64,000 nt of DNA from Cyclina sinensis (GCA_012932295.1 JAAONU010000009.1:13247796-13311795); one strand, 5' to 3'; counted from the stretch's first letter, positions 14,613-27,884 are shown. Program-made: numbers and translations. Notes: generated by a model not told the origin, from the sequence alone.

Positions 14613-14689
14613 CGTATCTTCGTTTGTTTCTTCGTCTAATCTTGTTACCATTTTTTTAAGATCAAGTTCAAGTTATGTTACAATAGTAT

Positions 14690-14722
14690 CACCATCATCA
14701 TCATCATCAGCAGCAGCAGCAA

Positions 14723-14754
<32 letters not shown>

Positions 14755-14885
14755 TCATCGTCGTCGTCATCATCATCTATATTACAATCATTTTTTCATT
14801 ATCATCATCATTAAAATTGTCTGCATCAAAATCATCATTATAATCATTATCGTCATCATGTTCATCATCAATATTATCATCATGA
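14690..14885. repeat. Compound ATC/CAG/CAC trinucleotide microsatellite
   Basis: Runs of ATC, then CAG, ACC, ATC, GTC and ATC again, followed by an interrupted (ATC)n to about 14885. Confidence 0.9.
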
Positions 14886-15837
14886 AGAGCACACTCATCT
14901 TGTTTTATAAAATTAGTAAAGAGAAAACGTAATACCAATAATTGCAAAAGCTTAGTTTTGTACTGAAATGATAAAAAAAGATCTTAAAAATACTGAAACA
15001 AGATAATTTTGTTCCTGATCTATTGACTTCTTGGGAAATTTTCATCATTTAAATGAAGCAGTAACAAATAGGATAGATAGCGGTCAGAAAAAATAGTGCA
15101 AAAATACTTCAAGGTATTAACTTTTCTCTCAGGATACTGAAATGCCATCTTAGTATAAACTGTAACACATTTATAGACCTGTGCAATTTTTTTGCACCGC
15201 ATTCCCAATGTACTGAAAGAAAATATATACAAATTCCAGCCGAAACTTTAGACTATTAGCACGTTGATAATTATGCTTAAAGTCATTCATAATAGACGCA
15301 CACAAAGCGTTAGAAATGATAATAAATAGTTTCAAATCAGGCATAAAGCTATGTCAGGTTGTTAACAATCATACAGCCGTACGCTTTCGCATCATATGTT
15401 TCTATTCTCAACAGAGAACAAACAAAATCAATTACAAGTGTGGGTCCTTTCTTTTTCTTTCATTCGTAGATTTGCTTTCTCTTGAATGGTTATCATTCCT
15501 TAAGGGTTATGTTACGCCCATTCAGATTTATTCAAAAAAGGTTATGAAGATGTGAAATTTGATACATTTTGTTTAGAATTTCAACAAAACATTCTAATAA
15601 GTCTAGCGTAAATAGCATAACTGATAGCTTTCCTATAATGACACTTGGACAGGATAAGGTTTGTCAAAACTGAACTTACGGTCTTTTAAAGCAAACATGA
15701 CTCAAGTAACATTACTTACATTACATTCCTATTCCTGTCAAAAACAAAGAGATAACAGGTATTCTGATAAATGGTTTATAATTTAAATGGCAATATCAAA
15801 GCACATTTTTGGGTCAGGTCGACAAAATCTATGTCGA
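14886..15837. other. No gene seen
   Basis: AT-rich sequence with two short ORFs (70 and 79 residues) that carry no recognisable motif. Confidence 0.4.
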
Positions 15838-17412
15838 CTGAGTCTATTTTGGCTGGAATGTCAAAAGTTAACAAATACACATCATTGTCTTAAAGCAGTC
15901 CATTTGGTTGGAATGTCTAAATAAACATTACAAATCATTATCTAAAGGCAATCTTTTTGACTGGAATGTCAAAAGTAAACAAATACACATCATTGTCTTA
16001 AGGCAGTCTGTTAAGTTGGAATGTCAAAAATAAACAGATACACATCACTGTCTTAAAGCAGTCTATTTAGTTGGAATGTCAAAAGTAACAAATAAACATC
16101 ATTGTCTTAATGCAGTCTATTTAGTTGGAATGTCAAAAGTAAACAAATACACATCATTGTCTTAATGCAGTCTATTTAGTTGGAATGTCAAAAGTAAACA
16201 AACACATATCACTGTCTTAAGGCAGTCTGTTAAGTTGGAATGTCAAAAGTAAACAAATACACATCATTGTCTTAATGCAGTCTATTTAGTTGGAATGTCA
16301 AAAGTAAACAAACACATATCACTGTCTTAAGGCTGTCTGTTTGGTTGGAATGTCAAAAGTAAACAAATACACATCATTGTCTTAAGGCCGTCTGTTTGGT
16401 TGGAATGTCAAAAGTAAACAAATACATATCACTGTCTGAAGACAGTCTGCTTGGTTGGAATGTCAAAAGTAAACAAATATACATCACTGTCTTAATGCAG
16501 TCTATTTGGTTGGAATGTCAAAAGTAAACAAATAGACATAATTGTCTTAAGGCAGTCTTTTTGACTGGAATGTCAAAAGTAAACAAATACACATCACTGT
16601 ATTAAGGCAGTCCATTTGGTTGGAATGTCAAAAGTAAACAAATACATATCACTGTCTGAAGACAGTCTGCTTGGTTGGAATGTCAAAAGTAAACAAATAT
16701 ACATCACTGTCTTAATGCAGTCTATTTGGTTGGAATGTCAAAAGTAAACAAATAGACATAATTGTCTTAAGGCAGTCTTTTTGACTGGAATGTCAAAAGT
16801 AAACAAATACACATCACTGTATTAAGGCAGTCCATTTGGTTGGAATGTCAAAAGTAAACAAATAGACATAATTTTCTGAAAACAGTCTTTTTGACTGGAA
16901 TGTCAAAAGTGAACAAATATACGTCACTGTCTTAAGGCAGTCTTTTTGCTTGGAATGTCAAATGTAAACAAATACACATCATTGCCTTAAGGCAGCCCTT
17001 TTTGACTGGAATGTCAAAAGTTAACAAATACACATCACTGTCTTCAGGCAGTCTTTTTGGCTGGAATGTAAAAATGTAAACAAACACACATCATTGCCTT
17101 AAGGCAGCCTTTTCTGACTGGAATGTTAAAAGTAAACAAACACACATCATTGTCTTAATGCAGTCTATTTGTTGGAATGTCAGTCAAAAGTAAACAAATA
17201 AACACAATTGTCTTAATGCAGTCTACTTGGTTGGAATGTAAAAAATTAACAAGTACTCATCACTGCCGTAGTCTGTTTGGTTAAAATGCCACAAGTTGAC
17301 ACATGCACATTATTGTCCCAAAGTAGTCTACTTGGTTGAATCATTGCTGTAGTGTTTTTTGGTTGGAATGTCAAAAGTAAACAAATACACAGCATTGTTT
17401 TAATGCAGTTTT
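15838..17412. repeat. 55-bp satellite array, about 28 copies, with higher-order structure
   Basis: The unit TTGGAATGTCAAAAGTAAAC plus 35 further bases repeats every 55 bases (for example 16125 to 16180). Alternating variants (CACATCATTGTCTTAATGC and CATATCACTGTCTTAAGGC) form a 110-bp dimer near 16130-16350. A four-unit, 220-bp block starting near 16420 is repeated almost exactly from 16640. Units at both edges, especially after 17160, are more diverged and contain small indels, as expected when homogenisation by unequal exchange is strongest in the centre. Confidence 0.97.
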
Positions 17413-18173
17413 ATGCTGGCTGAAGAAACTAGCGTATGTTGGTACCGGGTACCTTTATGCGACCGTGTAATGGTTAGAAACACCACAACGAAATCACGGT
17501 CAAATGCATTGCCTTCAAACAGTCATTCTTTTAGGAAACAAAAACTTTCATGGCCATTCACCTCTCCAAATATATATGTATTAAATTTCATCCTATATGA
17601 ATTGAGACAGCGTCGAAGTACAGTGCTTGATTATTCATGACAGGGTTACGTTCATCTATCAGTTGTTTATATAGAAGGCTGGTTAAGTTTGAAAGCTTTT
17701 GTATACTTTGGAATAGTTATCTCAAGTTTGTGTTTGTTTATAAGGAAATTATGGTTTATGTTGATAAATATTACATTGATATGTTGTAGTATGTAAATTA
17801 TGATATAATTCATATTATACTAAATCTTAAGTTTATTTGAACATTTCAAGTGCTTGCAGTGTGGATAATGACAATTCATTAAAAATCATTTGTACTTCAA
17901 TACAAAGTTTTAAGCTGAACTTTTAAACCTTATCGAGAGTTTCTTTCTTTTGAGAAAAGTGGGCCTGTGTGAATACCACACCTGGTTTGATGCTGAGTAT
18001 TGAACATGAATTATTTCGAATAACAAATTATTGAACTTAAGATCCACATCCAGGTACGAACAATATTGAGTTGTAAGTCCAACCAGCATGCAGTGGCATA
18101 TTTGGGTCAGTTCTATCAGAGCTCGATTTGACCTTCTTCGGTCTAATTTCTCTTACGGCTTGGACGTTACTAT
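17413..18173. other. No gene seen
   Basis: A 75-residue ORF starts at the satellite edge and has no recognisable content. The rest is AT-rich. Confidence 0.35.
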
Positions 18174-18366
18174 GTCTGAATTCCCGTATGGCTGGGACCC
18201 AGTCTGAATTCCCGTATGGCTAGGACCCAGTCTGAATTCCCGTATGGCTGGGATCCAGTCTGAATTCCCGTATGGCTGGGACCCAGTCTGAATTCCCATA
18301 TGACTGGGACCCAGTCTGAATTCCCATATGACTGGGACCAAACTAGGTTTGAATTCCCATAAGGCA
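18174..18366. repeat. 28-bp minisatellite, 6-7 copies
   Basis: TCTGAATTCCCGTATGGCTG followed by GGACCCAG repeats every 28 bases. Later copies change CGTATGGC to CATATGAC and the last one is longer. The minus strand stays open across it in two frames; both are repeat shadows. Confidence 0.95.
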
Positions 18367-19082
18367 TGGATCTCACTAAACTAAGCCGGAACCACATTAG
18401 GTCAGCATTCTCGGCTTGCCTTTGAGAGTTGAAGAAGGTTATTGGATTTGGTGGCGCACACAAATACATCTACATGCATGTTAATGGTTGTTAACTAAAG
18501 TATGTTCAAATTACAGGTAAACTTATTTATTTGTCAACCTCTGTCTCCGATGCACTTTCACAACTCCTACCGGCGAATCTATCTTAAAATGATCTTGTGA
18601 ATGATAACATCTTAAGTTTTATAAATCTTTCAAGTTTTCTTTCATAAAATTTACTGTCTCACGAGTTATTTAGGTGTGAATATATCAATTTCACACCAGT
18701 GGTCGGCAAAAAATACTAAAAGGTACATTTGAAGGGCTTTAATCTATTTTATCTGGTAATCTAGATAATAATTATTACCTTTGTACATTGATCATTCATG
18801 GGAAAAAATTAATGTGTGCAAATTAAGAATTTGAAAATTAAACGAGGGATCAAGCCTAAGAATATTTAAATAAAAAACAAATCTGCTATGATTAATTCAA
18901 TAAAATATCGCTAACTCCTTCCCCGTCCACTTACGAAAAGTTGCCTTAACGGTAGGTAGAGCACTAATAGTAAAAATCAGAAGGTTTATTCAGAAACATT
19001 TTGTGAATACTGGAAGTATCATAGTTTGGTGAATATCTGCGACACCTGAATCACGACTTTGTATCAAGAAATACAGCTACGC

Positions 19083-19521
19083 TTAAAGCGACTGACTCAC
19101 AGACGATGATAAAAAGAAAATTTTTATACATATCAAAATTCTTGCTGTAATCGTGAAGAACATATTTAAACTAAGTTACTGACTCAGTTTTTGTTACAGA
19201 AAAACATCAAAATATAAAGTTTTACACACTTTTATCGGTAAAAAATTTACCCCGTTAGTCACGGGGTAGATACTTTAGTTATAAGATTAATTTTGAGGCA
19301 ATTTAATAACTAGTCGCCGTGGCTCAGTGGTCTAAGTCGTCCCTGTTTATTTTACTGACCGAAAGGTCGTGGGTTCGAATCCTGGTTAAGTCAAAACTTT
19401 TTTTTTCAGTTTTCATGGAGTATAGAAACATAATATTATATTTTTTCCATAGTATATTAAATCCTCTTAAGTTTGAAAGAATAAAAAATTTCAGCAAAAT
19501 TTTGTGAGTCAGTCGCTTTAA
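19083..19521. mobile_element. MITE-like element with 18-bp perfect TIRs and an internal tRNA-like module
   Basis: TTAAAGCGACTGACTCAC at 19083-19100 is exactly inverted at 19504-19521 (GTGAGTCAGTCGCTTTAA). The ends begin with TTAA, so a TTAA target duplication is possible but cannot be separated from the repeat by eye. The interior holds no transposase ORF, so it would be non-autonomous. A tRNA-like module sits in the middle (separate entry). An element at 25478-25918 has the same length and layout. Confidence 0.75.
19314..19392 (+). other. tRNA-like (Pol III promoter) module inside the MITE-like element
   Basis: An A-box-like TGGCTCAGTGGTCTAAG and a perfect B-box-type GGTTCGAATCC lie in the right order and at tRNA-like spacing, followed by a T-run at about 19399-19407 that could terminate Pol III. 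The acceptor ends do not pair well, so this is a tRNA-derived module or SINE head, not a functional tRNA gene. Confidence 0.6.
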
Positions 19522-19524
19522 AAG

Positions 19525-21237
19525 TCCAAGGAAACTATAGACAAGCACTGCCTTTTATTCCTGGTCAATTACCGGTCTCAGTTCAAAACGTACTCAATCC
19601 CCTGGACGCTCGTGTTAATCACTCTGCCTCGGTGGCCGTTGTTGTTCTAGCGACTTTATATATTTTACTCATTTATAAACAACAAACTTCTTGCATGTTT
19701 TTATGTTATCCTCTCCCATCTGTGCGGCCAATTACACTTTCATTTTTATATTAAACTCTGTGACGAATTTATGTAAATCAAACTTATTCACACAAAAAAC
19801 GGAGAATTAACTGAGAGAGGGGTGCCTGCCATTTAGGAAAGATATTCGGCTAAAATCATCTGATTTGCTAAATGATCAAAAGTCAGCTATGTTAACCGCA
19901 CAGCAGGCATCTCATAAACCGCAGAGGGAATTAAATAGACCTTTTCTTAAAATCAAACTAATTCATCAAAATATGGGTTTTAATTTACGGCTAAATAAAA
20001 CTGGCGAGGTTGGGTTGGTAGGTGATTTTTTTCCAGAGGTTTGAAGCAATAACTGATGCAAGTATAAATCTATCTCATTCAAATGTTCGTGATTTTATAT
20101 TATACTTTTGCACACCTTAAGCATGCATGCATGCTATAACTATCTGTCAGTCAAACTGTGTGATTGCTTATGGGTTAAATACACATACATGTATACTCGT
20201 ACATTTTTGACGTCACGCCAGGCTTACACGGTTCACTTTCCCCGTAGTTTACCCATTTTTTTCGTATTTACGTATATTAATTTTGCTAAGAATTTGGGTT
20301 AAAAATAATTTGTATTCACAGTGAGCAAAAGTGAGCAACCAGTGATCATACAACAAGCGTCTGTTTTCAACACTGTCGTCTGGTAATATTTAACATCAAA
20401 TTAAGAACTGAATATTGCTATCCATTTTACTTCAGAAACACAACATTTGTATGTGACATATAGCCTTGAAATAAACAGTGAATTAGTCCAGCCTTACAGA
20501 TAAACATAAACAATAAATAAAGATAAGCACTATCAATCTGAAAAAAAGAAAAAAAAAGATGTATTTAGGGTTGTGGTGCGTGGTACCTGTACCGTACGTA
20601 ACGTATATACGATATTTCTTATTTCATTTTCTAGTCAATAGCTTTGTGAATAATTTCGGACTGTTATATCTGCTTTCGAGACAACACTTGAGAGGTACGA
20701 GAACTCTTAAGAGATGCAGTAACAATAAGTGCCAGCTTCTAGATTAGTTAACTTACGCGCAAGTGGCAGAAGAGGTTGTTTGAGGATTCGGGGACACGAT
20801 AATTTTGCACTAGCTCCTTTGTCCATCGTCTGATCAAGCGGTCGTGATGAAATTCGAGCCCAGCGAACCCCGCGCAAACACCATAATCGCTGAAAATTAC
20901 TCGGACCCACACTCTTTGTACTTGTTTTTACCGAAGTGCACCATTTACATAGTGATATTTATACGACAAAAAAAGTTTTATTACACCATCTCAGTTGTCA
21001 AACGCCCTTGAAAGAAATACTGAATAGAGATAAAAATCTAACGCTAAAAGCATTAAAATCAAGTTGTCACTAACTAACTTCTCAACAAGGTTAAGACACT
21101 TAGATATTTTTTAAATCAAAAAATGACATCACGGTCATTAAGTATGAGTTTATTATTAACTAGCAAGTATTCTGTTTTTTTTACAAACATTACACTTAAA
21201 AAAATACCACGCTATCAAATAACTACACAGGGAAATA
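19525..21237. other. No gene seen; possible degenerate SINE near 20.8 kb
   Basis: Ordinary AT-rich sequence. Around 20815-20900 the GC content rises and a GGGCTCGAATTT-like B box can be read on the minus strand, but no clear A box or tail was found. Confidence 0.3.
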
Positions 21238-23510
21238 ATAATCATCCCCCCGTCGATAGGCGGGAGGGATATACATTTAGCAATGATCTTTGTCCGTCTG
21301 TCCGTCAGTCTGTCCGTCCGTCCCTCCGTCCGTAAAACTGTTAAAGAGAATTTGTTGTTACATCACATTATTACAGATGACCTCAAATGGGAGGGCAGTT
21401 TACAAAGGGTCATAACTCTAGCTTACTCTCTTTTTAGATAACCTCCCTTTTTATATACTTTGCTTCCCATTGGGTAACTCCTACACTATTCAAGGAAATT
21501 AATTCATATTGCACAGGAAAAAAAGAGGACCCCAAGGATGAGTGCAATGTCTAAGAATCATAACTCTGCCTTGCCTCTTTATTGAATGTTGTCCCTTTAT
21601 TGTATTACTATAAGAAAAAAGGATTTAGTTGATATTTTACACAATGATAGAGTAGTTTAAGCGAATGTGCAATATGCAAGAACCATAACCCTGCCTTGTT
21701 CCAATTTTTCATTATCTCCCTTTTTTGTTAAATAAATTCTTGTCCGCAATGAAACTATAAAACGGATTTTGTTGGTAATTCACTCACGGATAGAGAACAT
21801 AAAGAGGAAGTGCAATATACAAGAACCATAACTCTTTCTTGCTTCTAACTTGAATGATTTTCCTTTATAATGTTCTATATTGCTTGTTATACCATTTGCT
21901 TAGTCGGAGGTCAACTCCAAAAGTTTTAAAAAGAATTTAATCCTATTGCATACAATGAAAAAAGATCTAAATGGGAAGTGCAGTGTCTAACAACCCAAAC
22001 TCTGTCTTACCTAGTTTTGAATTATGTCCCTTTATTGTTTTACTGTAAGGATTAGATAACACAACTCAAAGACTATTCAAGAGATTTAGTTGATATTTCA
22101 CACAATGATAGAGTACCTTGAGAGAATGTGCAATATGCAAGAACCATAAATCTGCCTTCTTCCAATTTTTTGTTATCTCCCTTTGTTGTTTTTTATAAAT
22201 TTTTCTCCACAAGGTAATTTGAAAAATATAAAAGGGGTTTTGTTAATATTTGACACACTGATAGGGAACCATTTTTCTGTCTTGCTTGTATTTTGAATGA
22301 TCTCCTTTTATTATGATCTAAATAATGCTTGTTATATACTTTTCTTGTCCGGAGTACAACTCCAAAAGTTTGAAAGAAATCAATTTAATTTTCATACCTC
22401 AAGGGGGCGTGCAATGTCAAGGAACCATAACTCTAACTTGCCACATTCTTTGATAATGTCCCTTTATAATATTACTATAAGAATGCTTATCATTTAAGAA
22501 TGAGATGCACAACTCAAATACTGCTAGAGATTTAGTTGATATTTCATAGAATGTCAGAGCACATTAAACATTTGTGCAATATGCAAGAACCATAACTCTG
22601 TCTGGTCCATTGTTTTTAATTATCTCCCTTTGTTGTTTTGTAAATTCATGCCCGGGTGATAACTTGAAAACTATAAAAGGGATTATGTTTATGTTTCATA
22701 CACTGGTTAAAAAACATAAAGTGAAAGCGGAGTGTGCAAGAACAATAACTTTGCTTGCTTTCTTTGAAATGATCTCCCATTATAATGTTCTATGATGCTT
22801 TTTTTGTTTGTTATAATTCCAAAAGTTATCAAGGGAATTCATTTATATCCCATACAATGATAGAAGACCTCAATGGAAAATGCAGTGTCTAAGAACCATA
22901 ACTCTACCTTTCCTCGTTCGTTCTTGAATTATCCCTTGATAATGATAGTATAAGAATGACCAAACACAACTCAGAAACTAATTAAAGGATTAAGTTGACG
23001 TTTAACAGAACTACAGTGAACATTGACAAAATGTTCAGTATGTAAGAACCATTAATCTGCCTTATCATTTTTTGTCTCCCTTTGTTTTTTTTTTAAATGC
23101 TTGTCTGCAAGATAACTTGAAAACTATAAAAGGGATATTGTTAATGTTTCACACACTGTTAGAGAACATAGAGAAGTGCAGTGTGTAAGAACCTTAACTC
23201 TCTCTTGCTTCTATTTTGAATAAATGCTCTAAGACTTTTAACACCAGTGATTCAGTTAACATTTCCCACAAAAATAGATGATATTGAGAGGAAGTGCATT
23301 ATGATAGAACCATTACCTTAACTACTACCATTTTTTAATTGCCTCCCTTCGTTTTAAGTCTTTAAGCAATACTTTTGTCCACTGATTTGCTCCATAAATG
23401 TTGATGAGAATTCGGGGGTGGGGGAGGAGGATGGCCATGTGTAATTTGGCTCTTGTTGTGAGTAAACAGACAGACGGTCGGTCGATGTTGATTCTGTCAT
23501 GTGACAAGAG
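21238..23510. mobile_element. Degenerate interspersed repeat with recurrent AAGAACCATAACTCT units
   Basis: It starts with a GTCCGTC-rich run near 21292-21331. It then repeats, every few hundred bases, the themes GCAAGAACCATAACTCTG, TTATCTCCCTTTNTTG, AACTATAAAAGGGATTTTGT and TTTCACACANTGATAGAG. This is typical of dispersed bivalve repeats and carries no coding potential. Copies are well diverged, so exact unit borders are unclear. Confidence 0.65.
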
Positions 23511-25477
23511 TCAAGGAATGGAAAAAAAAGATAACTCAAAATTTATATCTTGGGTTTCGCAATACACACCCTCGTAGGACAATTATTCATTACTGGCTAG
23601 AGTACAAAAAATGTTTAGATGATGACATAAACAAAATGATAACTGTCTCAGCTGAAGTGCTGTGTTCAATCATCATGGTTGTATCGAAAAGGACTTAAAT
23701 GATCTAGATTAAACATCAACGCTTAAAAAAAGGGCCACACACTATTAGACAAAACAAAATGAATATGAAACAATTAATAGTTCAACGGAAATAAAAGTTG
23801 CTATAGCCATCTCACATTATCCTCACTGTATGAGTCTTATAATAGTTATAAATTTTTAACATATACAATATGGCTTATAATACAAGATATCTAGATAAGT
23901 GAGAAATATAAAGGGAACTAAACACTATACTAATATTACAATCTGTTTTAAGAGTTGTTCCCCTTGTAAATCTAGTTATACTTGTGTGACTGCGATTCTC
24001 GATCCAGATCCTTTAAATGTAAGCATGCTTTATATTTTCAAAAATTGAATGTGCAAATTAAGCGGTTGTAAATAATGTAGTAGTAAAGGGATGGATTTTA
24101 ATGCTCATATTTTTTATAAGCTGTTTTTCTTGTTCAAAAATTTGACACACCCGAAAAATATTCTAGTTAGGTCCGTAATTCTAAACTGTAGGATACCATG
24201 TTTTAAATGTTAAGATTTTCACTTGTGTAATGGCCAAAATTGTAATGGTTAGAATGGAAACCTTTAAAAAATACTGCAAACTCGTTTGTTTTTGCGATGA
24301 TTTATTTTATTCGTTCTATTTCGACGAGTTGCTGGCAGTAAAACTCCTATCGTAGTAACTGTTAAAATATTACCCTCATCAGAATCATATCCATAGTGTC
24401 GTTACACTACTTAAGGTGTCTGTTAGAATAGGATTTCACGAAGACTATCTTAGGTAGCAACCACACTAATTGTAGCCACAGTTTCGAAAGGCCAGGGAGG
24501 ATTTCTTTGAAAGTGTAAATATTCTGGAGTCAAATGACTGTTTGAGTTCTAAATGCATTTTCAGCATCAGATTTGGTTTTGTAACATCTAAAATGAACTC
24601 TGGCAAATACGAAAATAGGGCTAGTAACAAATTGTTCAGGCAGATGGTGTCAAGAACACCGTTTTTCTGTCAACAGTGCATTTCAACTGCAGGCTCGGAA
24701 GAATCAAGACATTTTTCAAGGGGGTACATACTTTCATCAGTAGCAAAAAATCTGCTAGGCGACGCACCAGTTCCTTTGTGATAGTTTGCATGTATAGGGA
24801 GTTGCCAAGACAGAAACCGAGTTTCTATAGCTGTTATATTCACAGGTATTTTTTGGCGGAAAGACAGAAAGTGGTGTTTTCGATCTCGGACTACAGTTGA
24901 TTTTCGGCCATTACTGAATGAATCACCGCTCCATGTATAGTTCTACCACAATACTTGTGACAATTTAGTTGTTGATTTACAATGTTATGTTTAAAATGAT
25001 TCTTTTTTTTTCAGGACTTTACTTTTGTACCAGGAACTTCGGACAAATTGTTTGTGTACAGGGACGGCAGGAATTAGAAATTTAGTGTGGAGTGCTACAT
25101 TAAGACAAATAACGTACTATAATGCAGTGTTACTTCCCCTTAATCAGTATATAGGTTTGACACAGGAAGTGCATCCGATAATGGCTGACAATAAATAATC
25201 CTTTTTTTCTGTGTTTTAGTGGCTACTCTGGAATGTTTGAGTAAACATTTCTGGCAGTTTTAGTATTTCCGCAATACTTTGGTCCAATTTCTTTCTTCTT
25301 TTTTTTGAAGAACCTTTTAGGAGTTATGTTTCTGTTTACAGAGACGGCAGTGGTATGGCAAATTGCATGAGTCACAATTGTGCAATTTACACAGTGCACC
25401 ACTTTAAGGGGAGATTGTTCTCTTAGAAAATAGATGTCATATTGTTATCTTTTAATATTTAAATAGAAGAGATAGTT
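23511..25477. other. No gene supported
   Basis: Two overlapping + strand ORFs near 24542-24900 (79 and 74 residues) carry no motif I recognise. They could be remnants of a repeat or chance. Nothing else stands out. Confidence 0.35.
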
Positions 25478-25918
25478 TTAAAGAGGCTGTACTCCAGATT
25501 TGACATAAACAATTTTTGTTCATAAATTATATATTTAGATGCCGTGAGATTATAACAACATAATATTTTACTTCAAAACTGATTACAAAAGACAAAATAG
25601 AATAAAAAAAAATATTTTCGCTCCAGCCTGATTTGAACTCTGGACCCTCATGTTAACAGAATATATCCAACGCTTTTACTGTCACCACCATCGCCGCATG
25701 TGATATTACAGATATTTACTTTAAATCTTATACGATATAGTTATACCGTCGCGTTACGGTATAGCACTTTGAAAGGGAAAAAAATCAATTTATAATGTAA
25801 TTATTTGACTTATTTTTTGTCAGTAAGTTATTTTTTAAGCATTAGTCATAAATATTACAAGAAATTTATAATACAAGAAAACTTTCTGTTTTTTGTCATC
25901 TGGAGCACAGCCCCTTTA
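25478..25918. mobile_element. MITE-like element with about 24-bp imperfect TIRs and an internal tRNA-like module
   Basis: TTAAAGAGGCTGTACTCCAG at the left is inverted at the right as CTGGAGCACAGCCCCTTTA, with a few mismatches. Total length is 441 bp, against 439 bp for the element at 19083, and the ends also start TTAAAG. On the minus strand the centre (about 25614-25700) reads as a tRNA-like segment with GAGTTCAAATC as B box, and a T-rich run follows it. No transposase is encoded. Confidence 0.65.
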
Positions 25919-27884
25919 GTTTATGTAAGTTAAAGCAAAATCAACTGGTACCAGCTTTATTGGTCGGCCTGTAGGTGTCATTGAATTAACATTGCGGTCT
26001 ATGGGAGAACCTTTACAACGTTCCAGCCTATATGACATTGTCATATTGTATTTACCCGATAGGGATGGTTTCTGTGTACCACACTATCCCTCACAACCCT
26101 TTATAACTAAGCTCTGCAGGAAGCATCGGTGACATGGACAATCGGAATCGACGATATACAAACTCAAATAGCTAGCTTGGTCTGATATAAGGGTTTAGTT
26201 TCTAAGCTCATTTTAAGTGGGAGCATATAGTCGTCAGTTATTTTGTCCGTCCGTCTGTCACACCATTCTTGGCTAAGCAAGCATGATAGGAGTTTTATGA
26301 ACATTTGGAAGCTTTAGAATTGCTTTTAAATTGATATAACAAATATTTTTCATGTAGATATAGACCTTTGGATTATGCCATAAATAGAACAATAATGTAA
26401 TATTTTTCTTTTTTGGCTCAACTTTTAGCAATGACTGACTGGAATTGATTGACATTTTATGAAAATTATCATTTTAGAATGAGATGCACATACTTAAAAG
26501 CATATTGTTCAGGCTGTTTCAGGGTCAATACCTACTGAAATAAAACGGAACTTTATGGAAACTTTAAGTTACGCGCGATACTAAGTAAAAGATGTTATGT
26601 GTGGACCTCCTTTCTTTCCCACTAACAACACTCGGGAGATCAAAGCACTGAAAGAAATAATGGTATGAAATGCTCGTAGGCCTAGAATAAGGATTGGTTT
26701 GCTGAACGTCTTCGAAAATATATACTATACAATAAAACACAAACATTAGAGGCTTATCATGTTTCACATAAATAAATTATACAGTACATGAACACTCTCA
26801 GTGGATGTAATTCTGGCGACATACCGGTATGATCAAGATACGTGAATTGAAGATGATTGTATTATTTGATTTGATGCCTTTGCGATACATGACGTCCATG
26901 ATTTCTTTTTTAAGTCTAAAATATTCCTGAGAATTAAGATCCTTAGATAAAATCATTTAAATAAATATGAGCAAGCCAAAGTTAATTGGCAAATGCCCGA
27001 AAAACTGGCGTAACAGAAGTAATCGATTTTGACATTGTTGACAATTAAAAGTTAATGTGCAATAACAAGTCAGTCAATCTGGTCAGCAGCTTCATGTAGA
27101 AAACGACAATAATCTTCCGCAAAAGCCGTGCACTAGCTGTGCCCAGGAATCTGCTGTCATGCTTTTTTGTTAGTTGTTTCTGATGCTTGGTCACTATGTT
27201 TATTTGTACGCTTTAATAAAACTAGATGGGAGCCGGGCTTAAAGTAATACATGTTTTCGATATTTTTACTCAAAACATGCATGCTTTTAACGCTTTTTAG
27301 TGGGATTTGTTTGACATGGTGTGTGATCAGTTATGTTAATACAACTTTTGATCCCAAGTTTTGCGTTTAAAGGCATTTACTCACGTTATTGCCGTGAGTA
27401 AAATAATTATTCACTTATCAAAATTGATTCTATACTACAAAACAAAAAACAACACTAAACGAGGAATAAGGTGTATTACTGGCAACAAATATCGATATTT
27501 TTTTCGCGAAGAAATTTCATATTTCATCAATCGACATAATGTTCATTTATATGATCCGGGTCTTCCGAGGTAAGCCATTGTTAAAGGATAAATCATCTTC
27601 AAGAATTTCTGGAACCGACCTCGGATAATGAGTACTGCAACGACACTTAAATATCATTTGAATAAAAATGTGACATATTATGGTATGTCAAAGTAGATGA
27701 TTTGTCAGAGCAGATCAGGTAACAATGGACATCATTCTCCCTGCTTCTGAAATTAAACTAAGAGAATAAAATATATAATATCAAAACAAAGCCGAAATAT
27801 CTCCCAGAACCTGAAATACACATATGAAAAAATAAAACATAGGGAGGGTTGGTGGGACTAAGACGTAAATTAGCTGCCAATAAA
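25919..27884. other. No gene seen
   Basis: AT-rich sequence with short ORFs only. A GTCCGTCCGTC patch near 26246 suggests another piece of dispersed repeat. Confidence 0.35.

Noticed and set aside
13403..14814. ORFs of 379 and 469 residues on + and 148-242 residues on -
   Set aside because: They are readings of a GTTC/GTCC minisatellite with no stop in several frames; there is no domain, splice or start support.
18153..18469. Two overlapping minus-strand ORFs with GNSDW-type repeats
   Set aside because: A 28-bp minisatellite read in two frames; the unit is not a multiple of three.
20707..20910. Minus-strand ORF and possible tRNA-like segment near 20.8 kb
   Set aside because: Only a weak B box could be read and no A box or tail, so no element is called.
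24542..24900. Two overlapping + strand ORFs as a possible gene
   Set aside because: No motif, no promoter or polyA signal pair, and overlapping frames with no preference.
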